The notes under the pieces are model-generated. The model made no database searches, was not told the DNA's origin, and saw only the letters and a list, made by a program, of their open reading frames with translations. A stretch of DNA of 64,000 nt. Source: Synechococcus sp. UW140. Its GTDB lineage: Bacteria; Cyanobacteriota; Cyanobacteriia; PCC-6307; Cyanobiaceae. The stretch lies in NCBI RefSeq assembly GCF_900474295.1, contig NZ_UCOB01000034.1:52699-116698 (forward strand), read 5' to 3'. The position numbers and the translations under genes are program-made. Shown piece after piece: positions 1 through 10,770 of the stretch (within the stretch, counting starts at the first letter, position 1; every line of letters begins with the position of its first letter).

Positions 1-150
1 GTTTCAGGCCGTGAATTTATCGAGAATCATGTTCGGATTCTCGCAGAGTATGGCATCAAAGTGCCTGAAGATGTGATTGTTCGGATTGACGATCGACCGG
101 ATGGTTACCTCCATTTTCGTGTACGTCTTGACACGCTTTATCTGTCTTGA
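1..150 (+). CDS. 3' end of an unidentified gene (partial)
   Basis: An open frame runs from the first base to a TGA stop, giving the last 49 residues of a protein that begins upstream of the window. The tail is mixed charged/hydrophobic with no signal, membrane segment or motif I recognise. Codon use looks like that of the neighbouring genes. It is too short to assign; the downstream glycosyltransferase on the same strand hints at, but does not prove, a surface polysaccharide locus. Confidence 0.6.
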   Translation, partial: VSGREFIENHVRILAEYGIKVPEDVIVRIDDRPDGYLHFRVRLDTLYLS

Positions 151-157
151 GTATTCG

Positions 158-415
158 TCAAGAATGGAAGAGAAGAACCAGCCCCTGGTTGACTTGATGG
201 AATTCTCTTTCCTCCCTGCTTAGATCTAGGCCCACTTCCAATCCTTCCTTCACGGCATGATCAAATGGTGGAGTTGAAGGCGTGCTCCCATTGCTCCAGA
301 GCGCTGCAATTCCTACTGGTGTGGCATGCCAACGGAAACAATCGGTTGTGCCGATTGCTGGTTCGCTGAGAGAATCCTCCAGCAATGCGTTGATCGGCAG
401 TGGTTTGGTCGCCAT
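158..415 (-). CDS. doubtful small hypothetical protein
   Basis: This is an open frame of 85 residues starting with MATKPLPINALL and ending tail-to-tail with the partial gene to its left. It has an acidic C-terminal half (GLDLSREEREF) and no recognised domain. No clear ribosome binding site precedes the ATG, and weak frames also exist on the plus strand here. It is listed because it is the most protein-like reading of the 326-base gap before the glycosyltransferase; that gap otherwise shows nothing. Confidence 0.25.
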   Translation of the reverse strand: MATKPLPINALLEDSLSEPAIGTTDCFRWHATPVGIAALWSNGSTPSTPPFDHAVKEGLEVGLDLSREEREFHQVNQGLVLLFHS

Positions 416-476
416 GTCCCATAGCTTCGGGATTCGCTCTTGCCTGTGCAATCAGCTGAGAGACTTCGTGATGTAG

Positions 477-1730
477 ATGTTTTGCGGTGGCATGACCGTC
501 CAGCTCTCCATGGACTTGCCGCAGCGCATCGCTTTGGTGCATGAGTGGTTCACCCCCCGTTCTGTTGGTGGCGCAGAGCAGGTTGTCGATGCGATCGATC
601 GCTTGCTCATTGCCCAAGGCCGAAAGCCTGACCTGGCGGCACTCGTCGATGGCGAAAGCAGGCGCTCCCACAGTCCATGGAGTGGTCGCCGCATTCTTAC
701 CAGTCCCATTCAACATTTGCCCTGGGGCGTCAGTCATGTGCAGCAATACCTGCCTCTGCTCCCCTTGGCGATTGAACAGATCGATCTCACTGACTACCCC
801 CTTGTGATCAGTAGCAGCCACCTCGTCGCCAAAGGGGTGCTCACCTCTCCGGATCAGTTGCATGTCAGTTACGTCCACACCCCAGTGCGTTACGCCTGGG
901 ATCAGATGCATGCCTATCTGCGCCGTTCCGCCCTGGTGCGTCGTGGCCTCGGCCCGTTGATTCGCTGGCAATTGCATGCCCTACGCCAATGGGACCAGCT
1001 CAGTGCTGCCAGGGTGGATGTTCTTGTTGCTAACTCTCGCTTCACGGCAAGACGGATCCGTCAGTTCTGGCGCCGTGAGGCTCAGGTGCTTCATCCGCCG
1101 GTACAGGTCGATCGTTTCCGCTGGGATCAGCCCCGGGATGAGGTTTACCTCTGCGTTTGCCGTCTTGTTCCCTACAAGCGTGTCGATGTGGTTGTCGAGG
1201 CCTTCAATCGGATGCGCCTCCCGCTTCTGGTGGTGGGCGACGGTCCTGAACGCAGTCAGCTGGAGCGTTCTGCCGGCCCCACAGTGCAGATCCTCGGTCG
1301 GCAGAGTCAAGCGCAGGTCGAGGCGCTGATGGCGCGCTGTCGGGCTTTTGTGTACGCAGGTCTTGAGGATTTCGGCATCGCTCCAGTGGAGGCGATGGCA
1401 TCTGGTGCTCCGGTGATTGGTCTGGCGCGCGGGGGGCTGCTCGATAGTGTCCGTTGTGCCGCTGCCGGTGTGAAGCAGCCAACTGGAGTGCTTTTCCCAC
1501 ACCAGACTGCTGAGTCTGTTGTGGACGCCGTTGAGTGGTTTGAACAGGCCAGAATTTGGCGTGAACTGGCACCTGAGCAGATGCGGCAATGGGCGGAGCG
1601 GTTCAGACCGGAGGCTTTCGCATCGCGATTTGAGACGTTGTTAAGACAGGCCTGGGAGGGTCACTCCCAGGCCTATGCCGTTGCCGCGAGTGACCCTGCA
1701 GCGCTGCTGGGTTTGAGCGACTGCGATTGA
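477..1730 (+). CDS. GT4-family glycosyltransferase
   Basis: Probable nucleotide-sugar dependent retaining glycosyltransferase that adds a sugar to a lipid-linked or surface polysaccharide in the cytoplasm. The protein has the GT-B layout. The N-terminal acceptor half carries the glycine motif SVGGAEQVVDAI. The C-terminal half carries VVGDGPERSQL and the donor-binding EDFGIAPVEAMASG stretch with the E-x7-E pattern. Length (about 412-417 residues) fits GT4 enzymes. The start could be this ATG or the one 15 bases later. The next gene is a sugar-phosphate transferase that starts within a few bases of the stop, so the two probably form an operon. The exact sugar cannot be told from sequence. Confidence 0.85.
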   Translation: MFCGGMTVQLSMDLPQRIALVHEWFTPRSVGGAEQVVDAIDRLLIAQGRKPDLAALVDGESRRSHSPWSGRRILTSPIQHLPWGVSHVQQYLPLLPLAIEQIDLTDYPLVISSSHLVAKGVLTSPDQLHVSYVHTPVRYAWDQMHAYLRRSALVRRGLGPLIRWQLHALRQWDQLSAARVDVLVANSRFTARRIRQFWRREAQVLHPPVQVDRFRWDQPRDEVYLCVCRLVPYKRVDVVVEAFNRMRLPLLVVGDGPERSQLERSAGPTVQILGRQSQAQVEALMARCRAFVYAGLEDFGIAPVEAMASGAPVIGLARGGLLDSVRCAAAGVKQPTGVLFPHQTAESVVDAVEWFEQARIWRELAPEQMRQWAERFRPEAFASRFETLLRQAWEGHSQAYAVAASDPAALLGLSDCD

Positions 1731-1744
1731 GTAGGGTGAGACGC

Positions 1745-2515
1745 ATGGGAGACAGGATGGCCAATGCTCCGCGTCGCATTGTGTTTCCTGGCCGTGGTGC
1801 GTCCCTGAAGCGAAGGGCCAGCCGTCGTCATCTTGCTCTGCTTGCAGCACCTCCTTCGACCCTGACCGCGAGGGCTCTTGTCCGTCGTCAGAGCACGACA
1901 GGCCGCAGCCTCAAGCGCACCGGTGATGTGCTGTTTGCTCTGAGCATGCTCATTCTTGGCTCGCCACTCTTTCTTGTCTTGGCCTTGCTCGTGAAGGTCA
2001 GTTCTCCGGGGCCGGTGTTCTATGTGCAGCGCCGGGTGGGCCGCGGTTATCGCCATTTCGGATGTATCAAATTCCGAACCATGCGTTCAGATGCCGATCG
2101 CGTGCTGGCCAGCGTGCTGGCTGAATCGGAGGAGATGCGGGCTGAATTTGAAAGGGATTTCAAGCTGCGCCAAGATCCTCGGATCACCCGGATCGGTCGC
2201 TTCTTACGCCGTTCCAGTCTGGATGAGCTGCCCCAATTCTTGAATGTGCTTCTTGGTGAGATGAGTGTGGTCGGTCCACGTCCCATCGTCGACAAGGAGA
2301 TCGAGCGTTATGGCCCCTATATGCAGGAAGTGTTGGCTGTCCGTCCTGGTCTCACAGGGCTGTGGCAGGTGAGCGGCCGCAATAACCTCAGCTATGCCAA
2401 GCGGGTGCGTCTGGATGTGGCCTATGCCCGCGGCCGCTCCTTCCTGCTCGATTTCGCCATCATCCTCCGCACCTTCGGGGTGCTTTTGTTACCCATGGAT
2501 CGCGGTGCCTATTGA
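1745..2515 (+). CDS. undecaprenyl-phosphate sugar phosphotransferase (bacterial sugar transferase family)
   Basis: Initiating glycosyl-1-phosphate transferase, expected to load the first sugar phosphate onto undecaprenyl phosphate at the inner membrane for LPS or capsule synthesis. A hydrophobic segment near residues 55-80 is followed by the family's catalytic region: YVQRRVGRGYRHFGCIKFRTM-like, LDELPQFLNVLLGEMSVVGPRP, and RPGLTGLWQVSGRNN. It is short (about 256 residues), like the monotopic WcaJ/RfbP core without the long N-terminal membrane domain. A TTG overlapping the previous stop also opens the frame, but the ATG at 1745 is more likely. It overlaps the convergent cbiB end by seven bases. 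Confidence 0.9.
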   Translation: MGDRMANAPRRIVFPGRGASLKRRASRRHLALLAAPPSTLTARALVRRQSTTGRSLKRTGDVLFALSMLILGSPLFLVLALLVKVSSPGPVFYVQRRVGRGYRHFGCIKFRTMRSDADRVLASVLAESEEMRAEFERDFKLRQDPRITRIGRFLRRSSLDELPQFLNVLLGEMSVVGPRPIVDKEIERYGPYMQEVLAVRPGLTGLWQVSGRNNLSYAKRVRLDVAYARGRSFLLDFAIILRTFGVLLLPMDRGAY

Positions 2516-3552
2516 GGCCACAGTCCAGTGCTCATCAGGCCGATGCCAATAGGGACCAGCAGCCACAATCCTTCCAGCCGCAAGCTGAACTGCAGGATGC
2601 GCCGCACCCCAGCAGCATCGGCATCAGGGAAGCCTTCTGCCAGCAAGGGTTTGTTCACCCAGTGGTCTTGGTAACGGTTGCGTCCACCAAGGCACAGTCC
2701 GGCGCAGTGGGCGTAGATCGCTTCGGCCCGTCCTGCATTAGGAGACGGGTCTGGCTTCCCGTCCCGTTCGGCGGCTGTCACGAGCCCCCACCATTGCCTC
2801 CAGGGGTGTGTGATGAGGGGCAGGCTCAGCATCACAAGCCGGCACGGTAGCCACACCATCAGGTCGTCTAGGCGGGCACCGGCACTTCCGAGCCAGCGCA
2901 GACGTTCTCGGCGGTATCCCAGCATGGAATCCAGGGTGCTGGCGGCCTTGAAGGCCCAGGCCAGGGCCAAAGGACCTGGCCACGCATCGTTGATCAGCCA
3001 GACCATCAATCCCATCACCATCCAGAACAATGGTGCAAACAGACCATCGACGGCATTTTCGGCTGCTGTTTCGGCTGCTGCACGCAGCATTTCGCTGGCT
3101 TCCAGGTTGCTGGTGTCTCGGCCAACGATCCATTGGAGGCGAGCCCGAGCTTTGGCGAGGTCACCGTGCTCGAGGGCAGTGAGGACCGCCAGAACGGCTT
3201 GCTCCAGGCTGCGCCCGGCGAGGGCACTGGCTAAACCGATCACCGTTAGCGACATCGCCGCGAGGGCCACCCAATCGTGATGGCCGAGCCAACGCCCCAA
3301 ACACAGCTGTTCCAGGAACCAGCCGCTCAGCCCGCTCATGCCCACCATTGACACGGTGATCACCAACCCGGCGCGTTTCAGCTTCGCAGGGCTGTCTTCG
3401 GCCCAGGCTTCGGCGCGCTGGCGCATGTGGGAGATCCACCAACCCATGACCACCACGGGATGGGGCCATCCGAGCGGATCGCCGATGCAGCGATCGATCA
3501 GAGCTGCCACCAGGATGGCTTCGGCTGCCAAGGCAGCTGATGACAGCATCAT
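2509..3552 (-). CDS. cbiB: adenosylcobinamide-phosphate synthase CbiB/CobD
   Basis: Membrane enzyme that joins the aminopropanol (phosphate) arm to adenosylcobyric acid in cobalamin or pseudocobalamin synthesis. The N-terminus has the family signature DRCIGDPLGWPHPVVVMG. Further conserved parts include GRDTSNLEASEMLRAAAETAAENAVDG and a C-terminal PSPNAGRAEAI region. Several hydrophobic spans agree with a polytopic protein, and 347 residues is typical. Its start overlaps the stop of the upstream transporter gene by four bases, indicating translational coupling. Confidence 0.93.
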   Translation of the reverse strand: MMLSSAALAAEAILVAALIDRCIGDPLGWPHPVVVMGWWISHMRQRAEAWAEDSPAKLKRAGLVITVSMVGMSGLSGWFLEQLCLGRWLGHHDWVALAAMSLTVIGLASALAGRSLEQAVLAVLTALEHGDLAKARARLQWIVGRDTSNLEASEMLRAAAETAAENAVDGLFAPLFWMVMGLMVWLINDAWPGPLALAWAFKAASTLDSMLGYRRERLRWLGSAGARLDDLMVWLPCRLVMLSLPLITHPWRQWWGLVTAAERDGKPDPSPNAGRAEAIYAHCAGLCLGGRNRYQDHWVNKPLLAEGFPDADAAGVRRILQFSLRLEGLWLLVPIGIGLMSTGLWPQ

Positions 3553-4607
3553 GGTTGCGGCGATGCTGTTGCCCGTGCCTGGGTCAGGGCCAGCAGGATG
3601 AAGCCCGCTGCGACCAGAGGTAGGGCCACATCCAGAGACATCAGCTGGCAGATCAATCCGAGGCCGATACTGCCGACCAGGCCGCCCACGGCACCGGAGC
3701 GCACCAGCACCTGCCAGCGCAGGGGGGCATCCCCAAGTGGTGTGAGCTGGTCGACGAGGGCGGCATCACTTGCAGCGGCCATGGCCCCGATTGGGATGAA
3801 CAGCATCACAGCCAGCCAGGCCGGCACACTCCACTGGCTCAAGAGAAGCAGTGCACAGATCAGGAGATAGGGCAGAGACCGGTGCATGCGCGGCGTCCAG
3901 CGGACGAGAGCACGGCCCAGGCCATAGGCCGCCAGCACCATGGCGAAATCGAAGCATTTGCCTCCATCCACCTCACGCACCCAGAGAGCCAGAAGGGCAA
4001 ACAGACCACCCATCACCAGGCCTTGCAGGGCGCAGGAGCGGCTCCAGGGCAGCGTGATTGCAGCCGTAGCGTTGCTTGGTGATGGCCTGTCAGAGGTGTC
4101 CCTTCGTGCGGCCACAACGGCGAGAGGTAGCAGCAGGATCAGAGCTGGAAGGAACTGGCGGAGCGCAGGAAACAGCATCGCTGCGAGCACATTGCCGATC
4201 AGGGCACCGATCTCCTGACCACTGCGCAACCGTTGCATCGAGCCACCGGCGTGGCTGATTAAGTGCCGCTGCAGCGGCAGGATCGAGATTTCTTGGCCAA
4301 GAGCAAACAGCAGCACTGCTAGATAGCTGCCCAGCAGCAGCAGGGAGGGCTGGTTGGCCATTGGTTTCATGGCCAGGCTGATCCCGATCAAGGCCAACAC
4401 CGCCAGAAGCTGAAGGCCATAGCCGCGGGAATGACGCTTGAGCTGCAGCAGCAGAGGCAGGGCTCCGAGGGCAGGCAGCAGGCTGTTGAGGAGAGGCGAG
4501 GCGGTCAGGCCGCTCACCATCCAGACCGTTGCCGCCAGCGTGAGATTGACTCCGGCCTGGGCTGAGGCCTGGAGCAGCATGGGCGTTGGACGCAATCGAT
4601 CTGCCAT
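3549..4607 (-). CDS. MFS-like membrane transporter, function unknown
   Basis: A 352-residue, leucine- and alanine-rich protein with roughly ten to twelve membrane-spanning segments. This resembles the major facilitator fold but is shorter than the usual 400 residues. I see GQEIGALIGNVLAAM in the first half, like a major facilitator helix. No substrate-defining motif is visible. Coupling to cbiB by a four-base overlap makes a cobalamin-related role possible (inference only). Confidence 0.7.
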   Translation of the reverse strand: MADRLRPTPMLLQASAQAGVNLTLAATVWMVSGLTASPLLNSLLPALGALPLLLQLKRHSRGYGLQLLAVLALIGISLAMKPMANQPSLLLLGSYLAVLLFALGQEISILPLQRHLISHAGGSMQRLRSGQEIGALIGNVLAAMLFPALRQFLPALILLLPLAVVAARRDTSDRPSPSNATAAITLPWSRSCALQGLVMGGLFALLALWVREVDGGKCFDFAMVLAAYGLGRALVRWTPRMHRSLPYLLICALLLLSQWSVPAWLAVMLFIPIGAMAAASDAALVDQLTPLGDAPLRWQVLVRSGAVGGLVGSIGLGLICQLMSLDVALPLVAAGFILLALTQARATASPQP

Positions 4608-4716
4608 CGCCGCAGGGAGTGTGGTGTGATTGCTTGCTCTTTCACCTTGCCTGTTCTCGATCCCTGGTGCTTGGGATGCAAAGGATCTGATCGGACGCGC
4701 GCTGCCTCGACAGATG

Positions 4717-4745
4717 CAGGGGTGGGGCCTCAGGCTCCACCCCTG
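4717..4745. terminator. hairpin downstream of ilvC
   Basis: A nine-base perfect inverted repeat (CAGGGGTGG / CCACCCCTG) with an 11-base loop lies 19 bases past the ilvC stop. There is no T-run, so it may be a processing or stability hairpin rather than a simple intrinsic terminator. Confidence 0.45.
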
Positions 4746-4763
4746 GAGAGATCACTGGTTCAA

Positions 4764-5834
<1,071 letters not shown>

Positions 5835-5956
5835 TCAGGGCGGTCTCCATTGTGAGGAGGGGCCTCGTCAGGATTGTTGTTCTGCAGCGAAGGCTGTGGA
5901 CCACTTGGACAAATCGCCCGAATTGTGCCTCCAACGACGCCTGTTGTGGTTAGGGA

Positions 5957-6559
5957 TCAGGCGTCGTTGGGATGGGCGATGACGCGATCGATCAGGCCGT
6001 AGTTTTTCGCTTCTTCCGCGCTGAGGAAGTAGTCGCGATCGGTGTCCTTTTCGATCTTCTCGAAGCTCTGGCCCGTCATGTCGGCCATCGAGCGATTCAG
6101 CATTTCCTTCATTCGAAGGATTTCGCGGGCTTCGATCTCGATGTCGCTGGCCTGGCGCTGGGCTGTTCCTCCCAGGGGTTGGTGGATCATGATCCGGCTG
6201 TGGGGCAGCGCCAGACGTTTGCCTTTGGTGCCCGCACCCAGCAGGAATGCGCCCATGGAGGCCGCGAGGCCAACGCAGATCGTCACCACGTCACTTTTGA
6301 CGTATTGCATGGTGTCGTAAATCGCCAGGCCGGCGGTCACCGATCCGCCTGGAGAGTTGATGTAGAGATAAATCGGCTTGCTGCTGTCTTCGGAGTCGAG
6401 GTAGAGCATCTGGGCCACCAGGCTGTTGGCGATGCCGTCATTCACCTCCTGGCCAAGGAAGAGGATGCGTTCGACGCCGAGGCGGGTGTAGATGTCAACC
6501 CAGCGCTCCATCTGGCTGCCGGGAAGGCGGTAGGGGACGCTGGGGGTACCGATCGGCAT
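5957..6559 (-). CDS. clpP: ATP-dependent Clp protease proteolytic subunit ClpP (active)
   Basis: Serine peptidase subunit of the Clp protease. The catalytic serine sits in GLAASMGAF and the histidine in SRIMIHQP; a later aspartate completes the triad. At 200 residues it is full length. It lies 64 bases downstream of a ClpR gene on the same strand. Such a ClpR-ClpP pair forms the mixed-ring core described for cyanobacteria (ClpP3/ClpR), so I infer that this copy is the ClpP3 type that works with ClpR and ClpC. Confidence 0.93.
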   Translation of the reverse strand: MPIGTPSVPYRLPGSQMERWVDIYTRLGVERILFLGQEVNDGIANSLVAQMLYLDSEDSSKPIYLYINSPGGSVTAGLAIYDTMQYVKSDVVTICVGLAASMGAFLLGAGTKGKRLALPHSRIMIHQPLGGTAQRQASDIEIEAREILRMKEMLNRSMADMTGQSFEKIEKDTDRDYFLSAEEAKNYGLIDRVIAHPNDA

Positions 6560-6623
6560 GGGTCCGTTGGGTGGGATGAAAGGGAGCGGAGAGGTTGTGG
6601 CTGCTGAGGGGGCGGGCGGCGGT

Positions 6624-7289
6624 TCAGACCGTTGGGCTAGGCAACTCCTTGCGGCTGCTGAGCACTCGATCGATCAGGCCGAATTCAACGGCTTGTTCGG
6701 GAGTGAGATAGCTCATCCGATCGGAATCCTGGGCCAGCTGTTCAATGCTTCGCCCCGTGTTGTTCGACAGGATTTCCAGCATGGAACGCTTGTTCTGAAG
6801 CACTTCCTTGGCACGGATCTGGATGTCTGTGGCCTGGCCGCGCGCACCGCTCCTGGGCTGGTGCAGCACGATCGAGGAATGGGGCAGCGCAGCCCGTTGG
6901 CCTTTGGTGCCGGCAGAGAGAATTACCGCGGCGGTGCCCATGGCTTGGCCAATGCAGATGGTGTGCACCGGGGGCTTGACGTAGCGGAGGGTGTCGCAGA
7001 TGGCGAAGGCTTCGGTTTCAAAGCCGATCGCGTCGCCGGAGTACCAGCTGGTGCCCGTGGAGTTGATATAGAAGTAGATCGGCTTCTCGGCGTTGTCGAA
7101 CTCGAGATAGAGAAGCTGGGCGATGATCAGTTCGGTGACATCGAGGCCGAGCTGACGCTTGGTGTTGTCATCAGAGAACAGGGGCAGACCGAGGTAGACG
7201 ATCCGTTCCTTGAGCATCAGCGACGGCAAGTCCGGAGGTGGCGTCCGCAACACCGTGGAGTCTCCGTAGTAAGGAGCTGAGGTGGTCAT
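6624..7289 (-). CDS. clpR: ClpR, catalytically inactive Clp protease subunit
   Basis: A ClpP-family protein of 221 residues whose catalytic serine is lost: the GLAASMGA of ClpP reads GQAMGTAA here, placing glycine at the serine position. The histidine (IVLHQP) and the general fold residues are kept. In cyanobacteria and plastids such ClpR subunits build a mixed heptameric ring with ClpP. Being first in the clpR-clpP pair fits that role. Confidence 0.92.
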   Translation of the reverse strand: MTTSAPYYGDSTVLRTPPPDLPSLMLKERIVYLGLPLFSDDNTKRQLGLDVTELIIAQLLYLEFDNAEKPIYFYINSTGTSWYSGDAIGFETEAFAICDTLRYVKPPVHTICIGQAMGTAAVILSAGTKGQRAALPHSSIVLHQPRSGARGQATDIQIRAKEVLQNKRSMLEILSNNTGRSIEQLAQDSDRMSYLTPEQAVEFGLIDRVLSSRKELPSPTV

Positions 7290-7319
7290 TCGTGGCGCGT
7301 CCCCTGGCGTGGTGGGAGC

Positions 7320-8489
7320 CTAGCGGGGGCCTGCGGTGTCGCGCTCGTTCGGATTGTTCGGTTTGGACGCTTTGCCCTTCCCGCTGCGGGAGGATTTGCC
7401 CGATTTTGCTGTTTTCGCAGACGTGCCCTCATCCAGACGGGCAAAAACCATGCGGCCGGTCGGGGTTTGCAGGGCTCCTGTGACCACCACGGGGTGGCGG
7501 CTGCCAATCAGTGTTCGAGCCTCGTCGACCACCACCATCGTTCCGTCTTCCAAATAGCCCACCCCTTGGCTTTCTTCTTTGCCTTCGCGCACTATTTTGA
7601 GCTTCAGCTCATCACCGGGCTGCACCTCCGGTCGCAGAGCGATCACCAGTTCACTCAGATTCATCACCTTCAAGGCCTTCACCTGGGCCACCTGGGACAG
7701 GTTGAAGTCCGCTGTCACAAGAGTGCCGCCGGTGTCTTCGGTGAGCTGTAGCAACCGGTCGTCGGTGCCAGCTCCGTCGTAACGGGTGGTGTTAATCACC
7801 AGCCGTCTGCCATAGCTCTCGCGCAGTTCTGTAAGCAGCTTGAGGCCGCGGCGTCCCTTCGCCCGTTTCTCCAGGTTCGTGGAGTCGGCCAGCTTCTGCA
7901 TTTCATCGATCACGGTCTGCGCCACAATCACCTGCCCCTCCAGCAGGCCACAGGCGAGCATGCCGCGAATGCGGCCGTCGATGATCACGCTCGTGTCGAG
8001 AATTTTGGCGGTTGCCGGCGTTAGGACGCCGTCGGCCACTAGGAGTGCTTCGGCGGAGGTGGGATTGAACAAGCGCAGCAGCGTGCGGCCATGCACCTCG
8101 GCAAGGTTGTACCCCAGAACCCCAAAGAAAACGTTGCTGACCACAGCCGCCAAAGGCTTCACAAGGGCGGAGCTGCCCGCCAACGGCAGCAAGAGCACTG
8201 GTGCCAGCAGCAGGTTGGCCACAAGCAGGCCAAGGATTAGGCCAACGGCACGACTCACCAGCAGGTCGGTCGGCATCGTGCGCACCTGGCGCATGAGCTG
8301 TTGCCGCAAGCGACGGAACACCAGTCCGGCGACCAGACCGATCAGGGCACTACCAGAGGTGAGGCCCCATCGCACCAGCTCCACATCGGTGCCGGCTGCC
8401 AAGAGCTCCTGCGGCAGGAGATGAACTCCCATCCAGCCGGTAGCGGCACCGGAGATCACGAACAGAATCAGGATGAGCAGTTCAACCAT
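7320..8489 (-). CDS. PIN-TRAM domain membrane protein (YacL-like)
   Basis: The N-terminal about 130 residues form about four membrane helices. Then comes a PIN nuclease-like domain beginning ILDTSVIIDGRI with acidic residues (VIDEM, TADFNLSQV) that could bind metal. A TRAM-type beta domain (EARTLIGSRHPVVVTG) and a basic, low-complexity tail rich in Lys and Ser follow. The family is widespread in Gram-positive bacteria and cyanobacteria. Its RNA target is unknown; RNA cleavage is inferred from the PIN fold only. Confidence 0.85.
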   Translation of the reverse strand: MVELLILILFVISGAATGWMGVHLLPQELLAAGTDVELVRWGLTSGSALIGLVAGLVFRRLRQQLMRQVRTMPTDLLVSRAVGLILGLLVANLLLAPVLLLPLAGSSALVKPLAAVVSNVFFGVLGYNLAEVHGRTLLRLFNPTSAEALLVADGVLTPATAKILDTSVIIDGRIRGMLACGLLEGQVIVAQTVIDEMQKLADSTNLEKRAKGRRGLKLLTELRESYGRRLVINTTRYDGAGTDDRLLQLTEDTGGTLVTADFNLSQVAQVKALKVMNLSELVIALRPEVQPGDELKLKIVREGKEESQGVGYLEDGTMVVVDEARTLIGSRHPVVVTGALQTPTGRMVFARLDEGTSAKTAKSGKSSRSGKGKASKPNNPNERDTAGPR

Positions 8490-8559
8490 GGTTCGGTTAG
8501 TGGCGGCTCAGTCCAGCTGCAGGCAGCATGCACCATCTTCCGACGGATGGCCTGGGCAG

Positions 8560-9804
8560 ATGTCCGCACCGCGCAGCGCCTACGTGCATATCCCTTTCTG
8601 CCATCGGCGCTGTTTTTATTGCGATTTCGCTGTGGTGCCCCTGGGGGATCAGGCAGGAGGGGGGGGAGGTCCCGGCAGTGCCTCAATCGATTCCTACCTG
8701 GAACAGTTGCATGCTGAGATCGCCCTTTCCCCACAAGGACCTCCGCTGGCCACGGTTTATATCGGCGGGGGCACTCCGTCCCTGCTGACGTCTGAGCAGA
8801 TCCATGCCTTGCTCAAGCGGTTGTGTCGGCAGTTTGGCGTTCAGGCCGGAGCGGAGATCACCCTGGAGATGGATCCAGCCAGCTTTGATCAGCACGATCT
8901 CCAGGCTTTGATCGCTGCCGGTATCAATCGGGTCAGTCTCGGTGGCCAGAGTTTTGATGATGGTGTTCTCGAATCCCTCGGCCGTCGTCACCGCTCCGAT
9001 GCCTTGATGCAGTGCTGTCGCTGGATCGCGCAGGCTTGTCACGAAGGTGAGCTGCGCAGCTGGAGTTTGGATTTGATCCGTAACTTGCCAAATCAAACTC
9101 TTGAGGGGTGGTGCGAACAACTTGAGCAGGCCCTGGCAGTTGAGGCTCCCCACCTGTCGATTTACGACCTGCAGGTTGAGCCAGGCACGGTGTTTGCCTG
9201 GCGGCAACAACGCGGTGAGCTGCCACTGCCCGATGACGATCTGGCGGCTGATCTGATGGCCAGCACCAGTCAGCGGCTCCGCCGTGCTGGCTTCTGTCGC
9301 TACGAAATTTCGAACTACGCCAGGCCTGGCCATGCGTCCAGGCACAACCGCGTCTACTGGAGCGGTGCCGGTTGGTGGGGGTTTGGTCTCGGTGCCACGA
9401 GTGCCCCCTGGGGAGAGCGGCTTGCTCGCCCCAGGACTCGGGAGGCTTACGGCGTTTGGCTGACGGATCAGCATCAAGCTGTGCATCGCTCCCTGCAGCG
9501 GCAGTCAGCCGCAGCACTGCCCCTGGATGACCGTCTGCTGGTGGGTCTCCGTCGTCATGAGGGGGTTCACCTGTTCGATCAGGCCCGAGCCTGTGGCTGG
9601 GATGAGCGCAGTTGCAATCGACATCTCCCGGCTCTCGAGCGTCGCTGGACCAAGGCCCTGCAGCAGCGCTTGCTGTTGCAGGAGGGGGGGCGCTGGCGTC
9701 TGAGCGACCCGGAGGGGATGGCCCTCAGCAACCAGGTGCTTGTGGAGCTGATGTGCTGGTGGGAGTCGCTGCCTGCTGACGTTGTTCGCACACCCAGCCC
9801 CTGA
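8560..9804 (+). CDS. hemW: radical SAM heme chaperone HemW
   Basis: Oxygen-independent coproporphyrinogen-oxidase-like protein. Known members of this branch deliver heme to respiratory enzymes rather than oxidise coproporphyrinogen. The radical SAM cluster motif C-x3-C-x2-C is seen as CHRRCFYC near residue 19, followed by [10 protein letters not shown]. The HemW-type [18 protein letters not shown] is present. I chose the ATG that starts [14 protein letters not shown] because the longer frame would run into the divergent PIN-TRAM gene. Confidence 0.9.
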   Translation: MSAPRSAYVHIPFCHRRCFYCDFAVVPLGDQAGGGGGPGSASIDSYLEQLHAEIALSPQGPPLATVYIGGGTPSLLTSEQIHALLKRLCRQFGVQAGAEITLEMDPASFDQHDLQALIAAGINRVSLGGQSFDDGVLESLGRRHRSDALMQCCRWIAQACHEGELRSWSLDLIRNLPNQTLEGWCEQLEQALAVEAPHLSIYDLQVEPGTVFAWRQQRGELPLPDDDLAADLMASTSQRLRRAGFCRYEISNYARPGHASRHNRVYWSGAGWWGFGLGATSAPWGERLARPRTREAYGVWLTDQHQAVHRSLQRQSAAALPLDDRLLVGLRRHEGVHLFDQARACGWDERSCNRHLPALERRWTKALQQRLLLQEGGRWRLSDPEGMALSNQVLVELMCWWESLPADVVRTPSP

Positions 9805-10543
9805 GAGCCTCTAAGCACAGCTGTCGGCCTGGGATTAGGGCCGGGCTGAACGGGGGCTGCTTGGCGGTGAGACCCAGAAGATCAGCTGTGACCCGAACCT
9901 GGCCATCACAGCCGTCGCCGGCGCCGATGCCGATCACGGCAATGGAGAGCAGCTGTTGCAGTTCAGCGGCAAGGTCTGTGGGGATGTGCTCCAAGACCAA
10001 GGAGCAGCAGCCAGCCGCTTCCAGGGCAAGGGCCTGTCGTTTGAGTTTGTCCTGGCTGCTGGGGTCCTGGGCCTGGCGGCGATAGCCGAGACGATGCACG
10101 GCCTGTGGAGTGAGGCCTAGATGCCCCATCACGGGAATGCCCATTCGCACGAGCCGGTCGATCACGGTGAGGACCTCTGGCTCGGCACCTTCCAGCTTCA
10201 CGGCTGCGGCTCCTGACTGTTTCAGCAACGTGCCAGCGGCCGCCACGGCTCGATCGGCGCCGCACTGGTAGCTGAGGAACGGTAGATCGACGACCACCAG
10301 AGGCTGTTCACTGATTGGGCCCATCAAGCCGCGGCACACCGCTTGGCTATGCAGCAACATCTGCTCCAGGGTCACTGGAAGGGTGGTGGCATGGCCTAGA
10401 ACGACCATGGCAAGCGAATCTCCCACCAGCACCACATCAGCTCCAGCTTCTTGCACTAGAGACGCGGAGAGGCTGTCCCAGGCGGTGAGCACGGTGATGG
10501 CACGACCGGACTGCTTGAAGCGGCTGAGATCACCAGGGCGCAT
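9725..10543 (-). CDS. panB: 3-methyl-2-oxobutanoate hydroxymethyltransferase
   Basis: Transfers a hydroxymethyl group from methylene-tetrahydrofolate to 2-oxoisovalerate, the first committed step of pantothenate synthesis. Recognised from [25 protein letters not shown], the metal-binding [10 protein letters not shown] region, and [13 protein letters not shown]. Length 272 is typical. The 3' end overlaps the convergent hemW by 80 bases; the overlapped tail beyond about residue 245 is low-complexity and probably unimportant. Confidence 0.93.
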   Translation of the reverse strand: MRPGDLSRFKQSGRAITVLTAWDSLSASLVQEAGADVVLVGDSLAMVVLGHATTLPVTLEQMLLHSQAVCRGLMGPISEQPLVVVDLPFLSYQCGADRAVAAAGTLLKQSGAAAVKLEGAEPEVLTVIDRLVRMGIPVMGHLGLTPQAVHRLGYRRQAQDPSSQDKLKRQALALEAAGCCSLVLEHIPTDLAAELQQLLSIAVIGIGAGDGCDGQVRVTADLLGLTAKQPPFSPALIPGRQLCLEALRGWVCEQRQQAATPTSTSAPQAPGC

Positions 10544-10589
10544 CCGCCTCTCCAGGCCTGCGGAGGTCCATTGCTAGCATTACGAGGAC

Positions 10590-10685
10590 TCGGACCCATG
10601 CGGTCCAGACGCCCAAACCTGGTCAGGACCGGAAGGGAGCAGCCACACGGGATGCTCTGGGCAGGCGTGGACTCCGGGTCACCAT
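10590..10685 (+). ncRNA. ffs: signal recognition particle RNA (4.5S type)
   Basis: The apical domain shows the strongly conserved SRP sequence GGTCAGGACCGGAAGGGAGC with AGCAGCC following. It is closed by a long hairpin whose arms include GACCC...GGGTC, GTCCA...TGGAC and CGCCC...GGGCAGGCG. The size, just under 100 nt, matches the bacterial 4.5S form lacking the Alu domain. An extended -10-like GCTAGCAT lies about 15 bases upstream. Its protein partner Ffh is encoded at 44-45.5 kb. Confidence 0.92.
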
Positions 10686-10718
10686 CTTGTCTGGACCCGG
10701 TTGTCTCATCAGGGCATC

Positions 10719-10749
10719 AAAAAAGCCCTGTGAATCACAGGGCTTTTTT
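10719..10749. terminator. bidirectional terminator between ffs and ftsZ
   Basis: AAGCCCTGTG and CACAGGGCTT pair around a short loop, with A-run before and T-run after, so it can act for both the SRP RNA (plus) and ftsZ (minus), which converge here. Confidence 0.85.
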
Positions 10750-10770
10750 GATGCTTGCTCAGTAGAAGGA

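Noticed and set aside
261..977. Long minus-strand frame over the glycosyltransferase start
   Set aside because: Antisense of a clear GT4 gene, with His/Gln-rich shadow composition.
5841..5870. TGTGAGGAG in the ilvC upstream region as another Yfr1-type site
   Set aside because: Only a nine-base match, no hairpin or terminator around it, so chance is likely.
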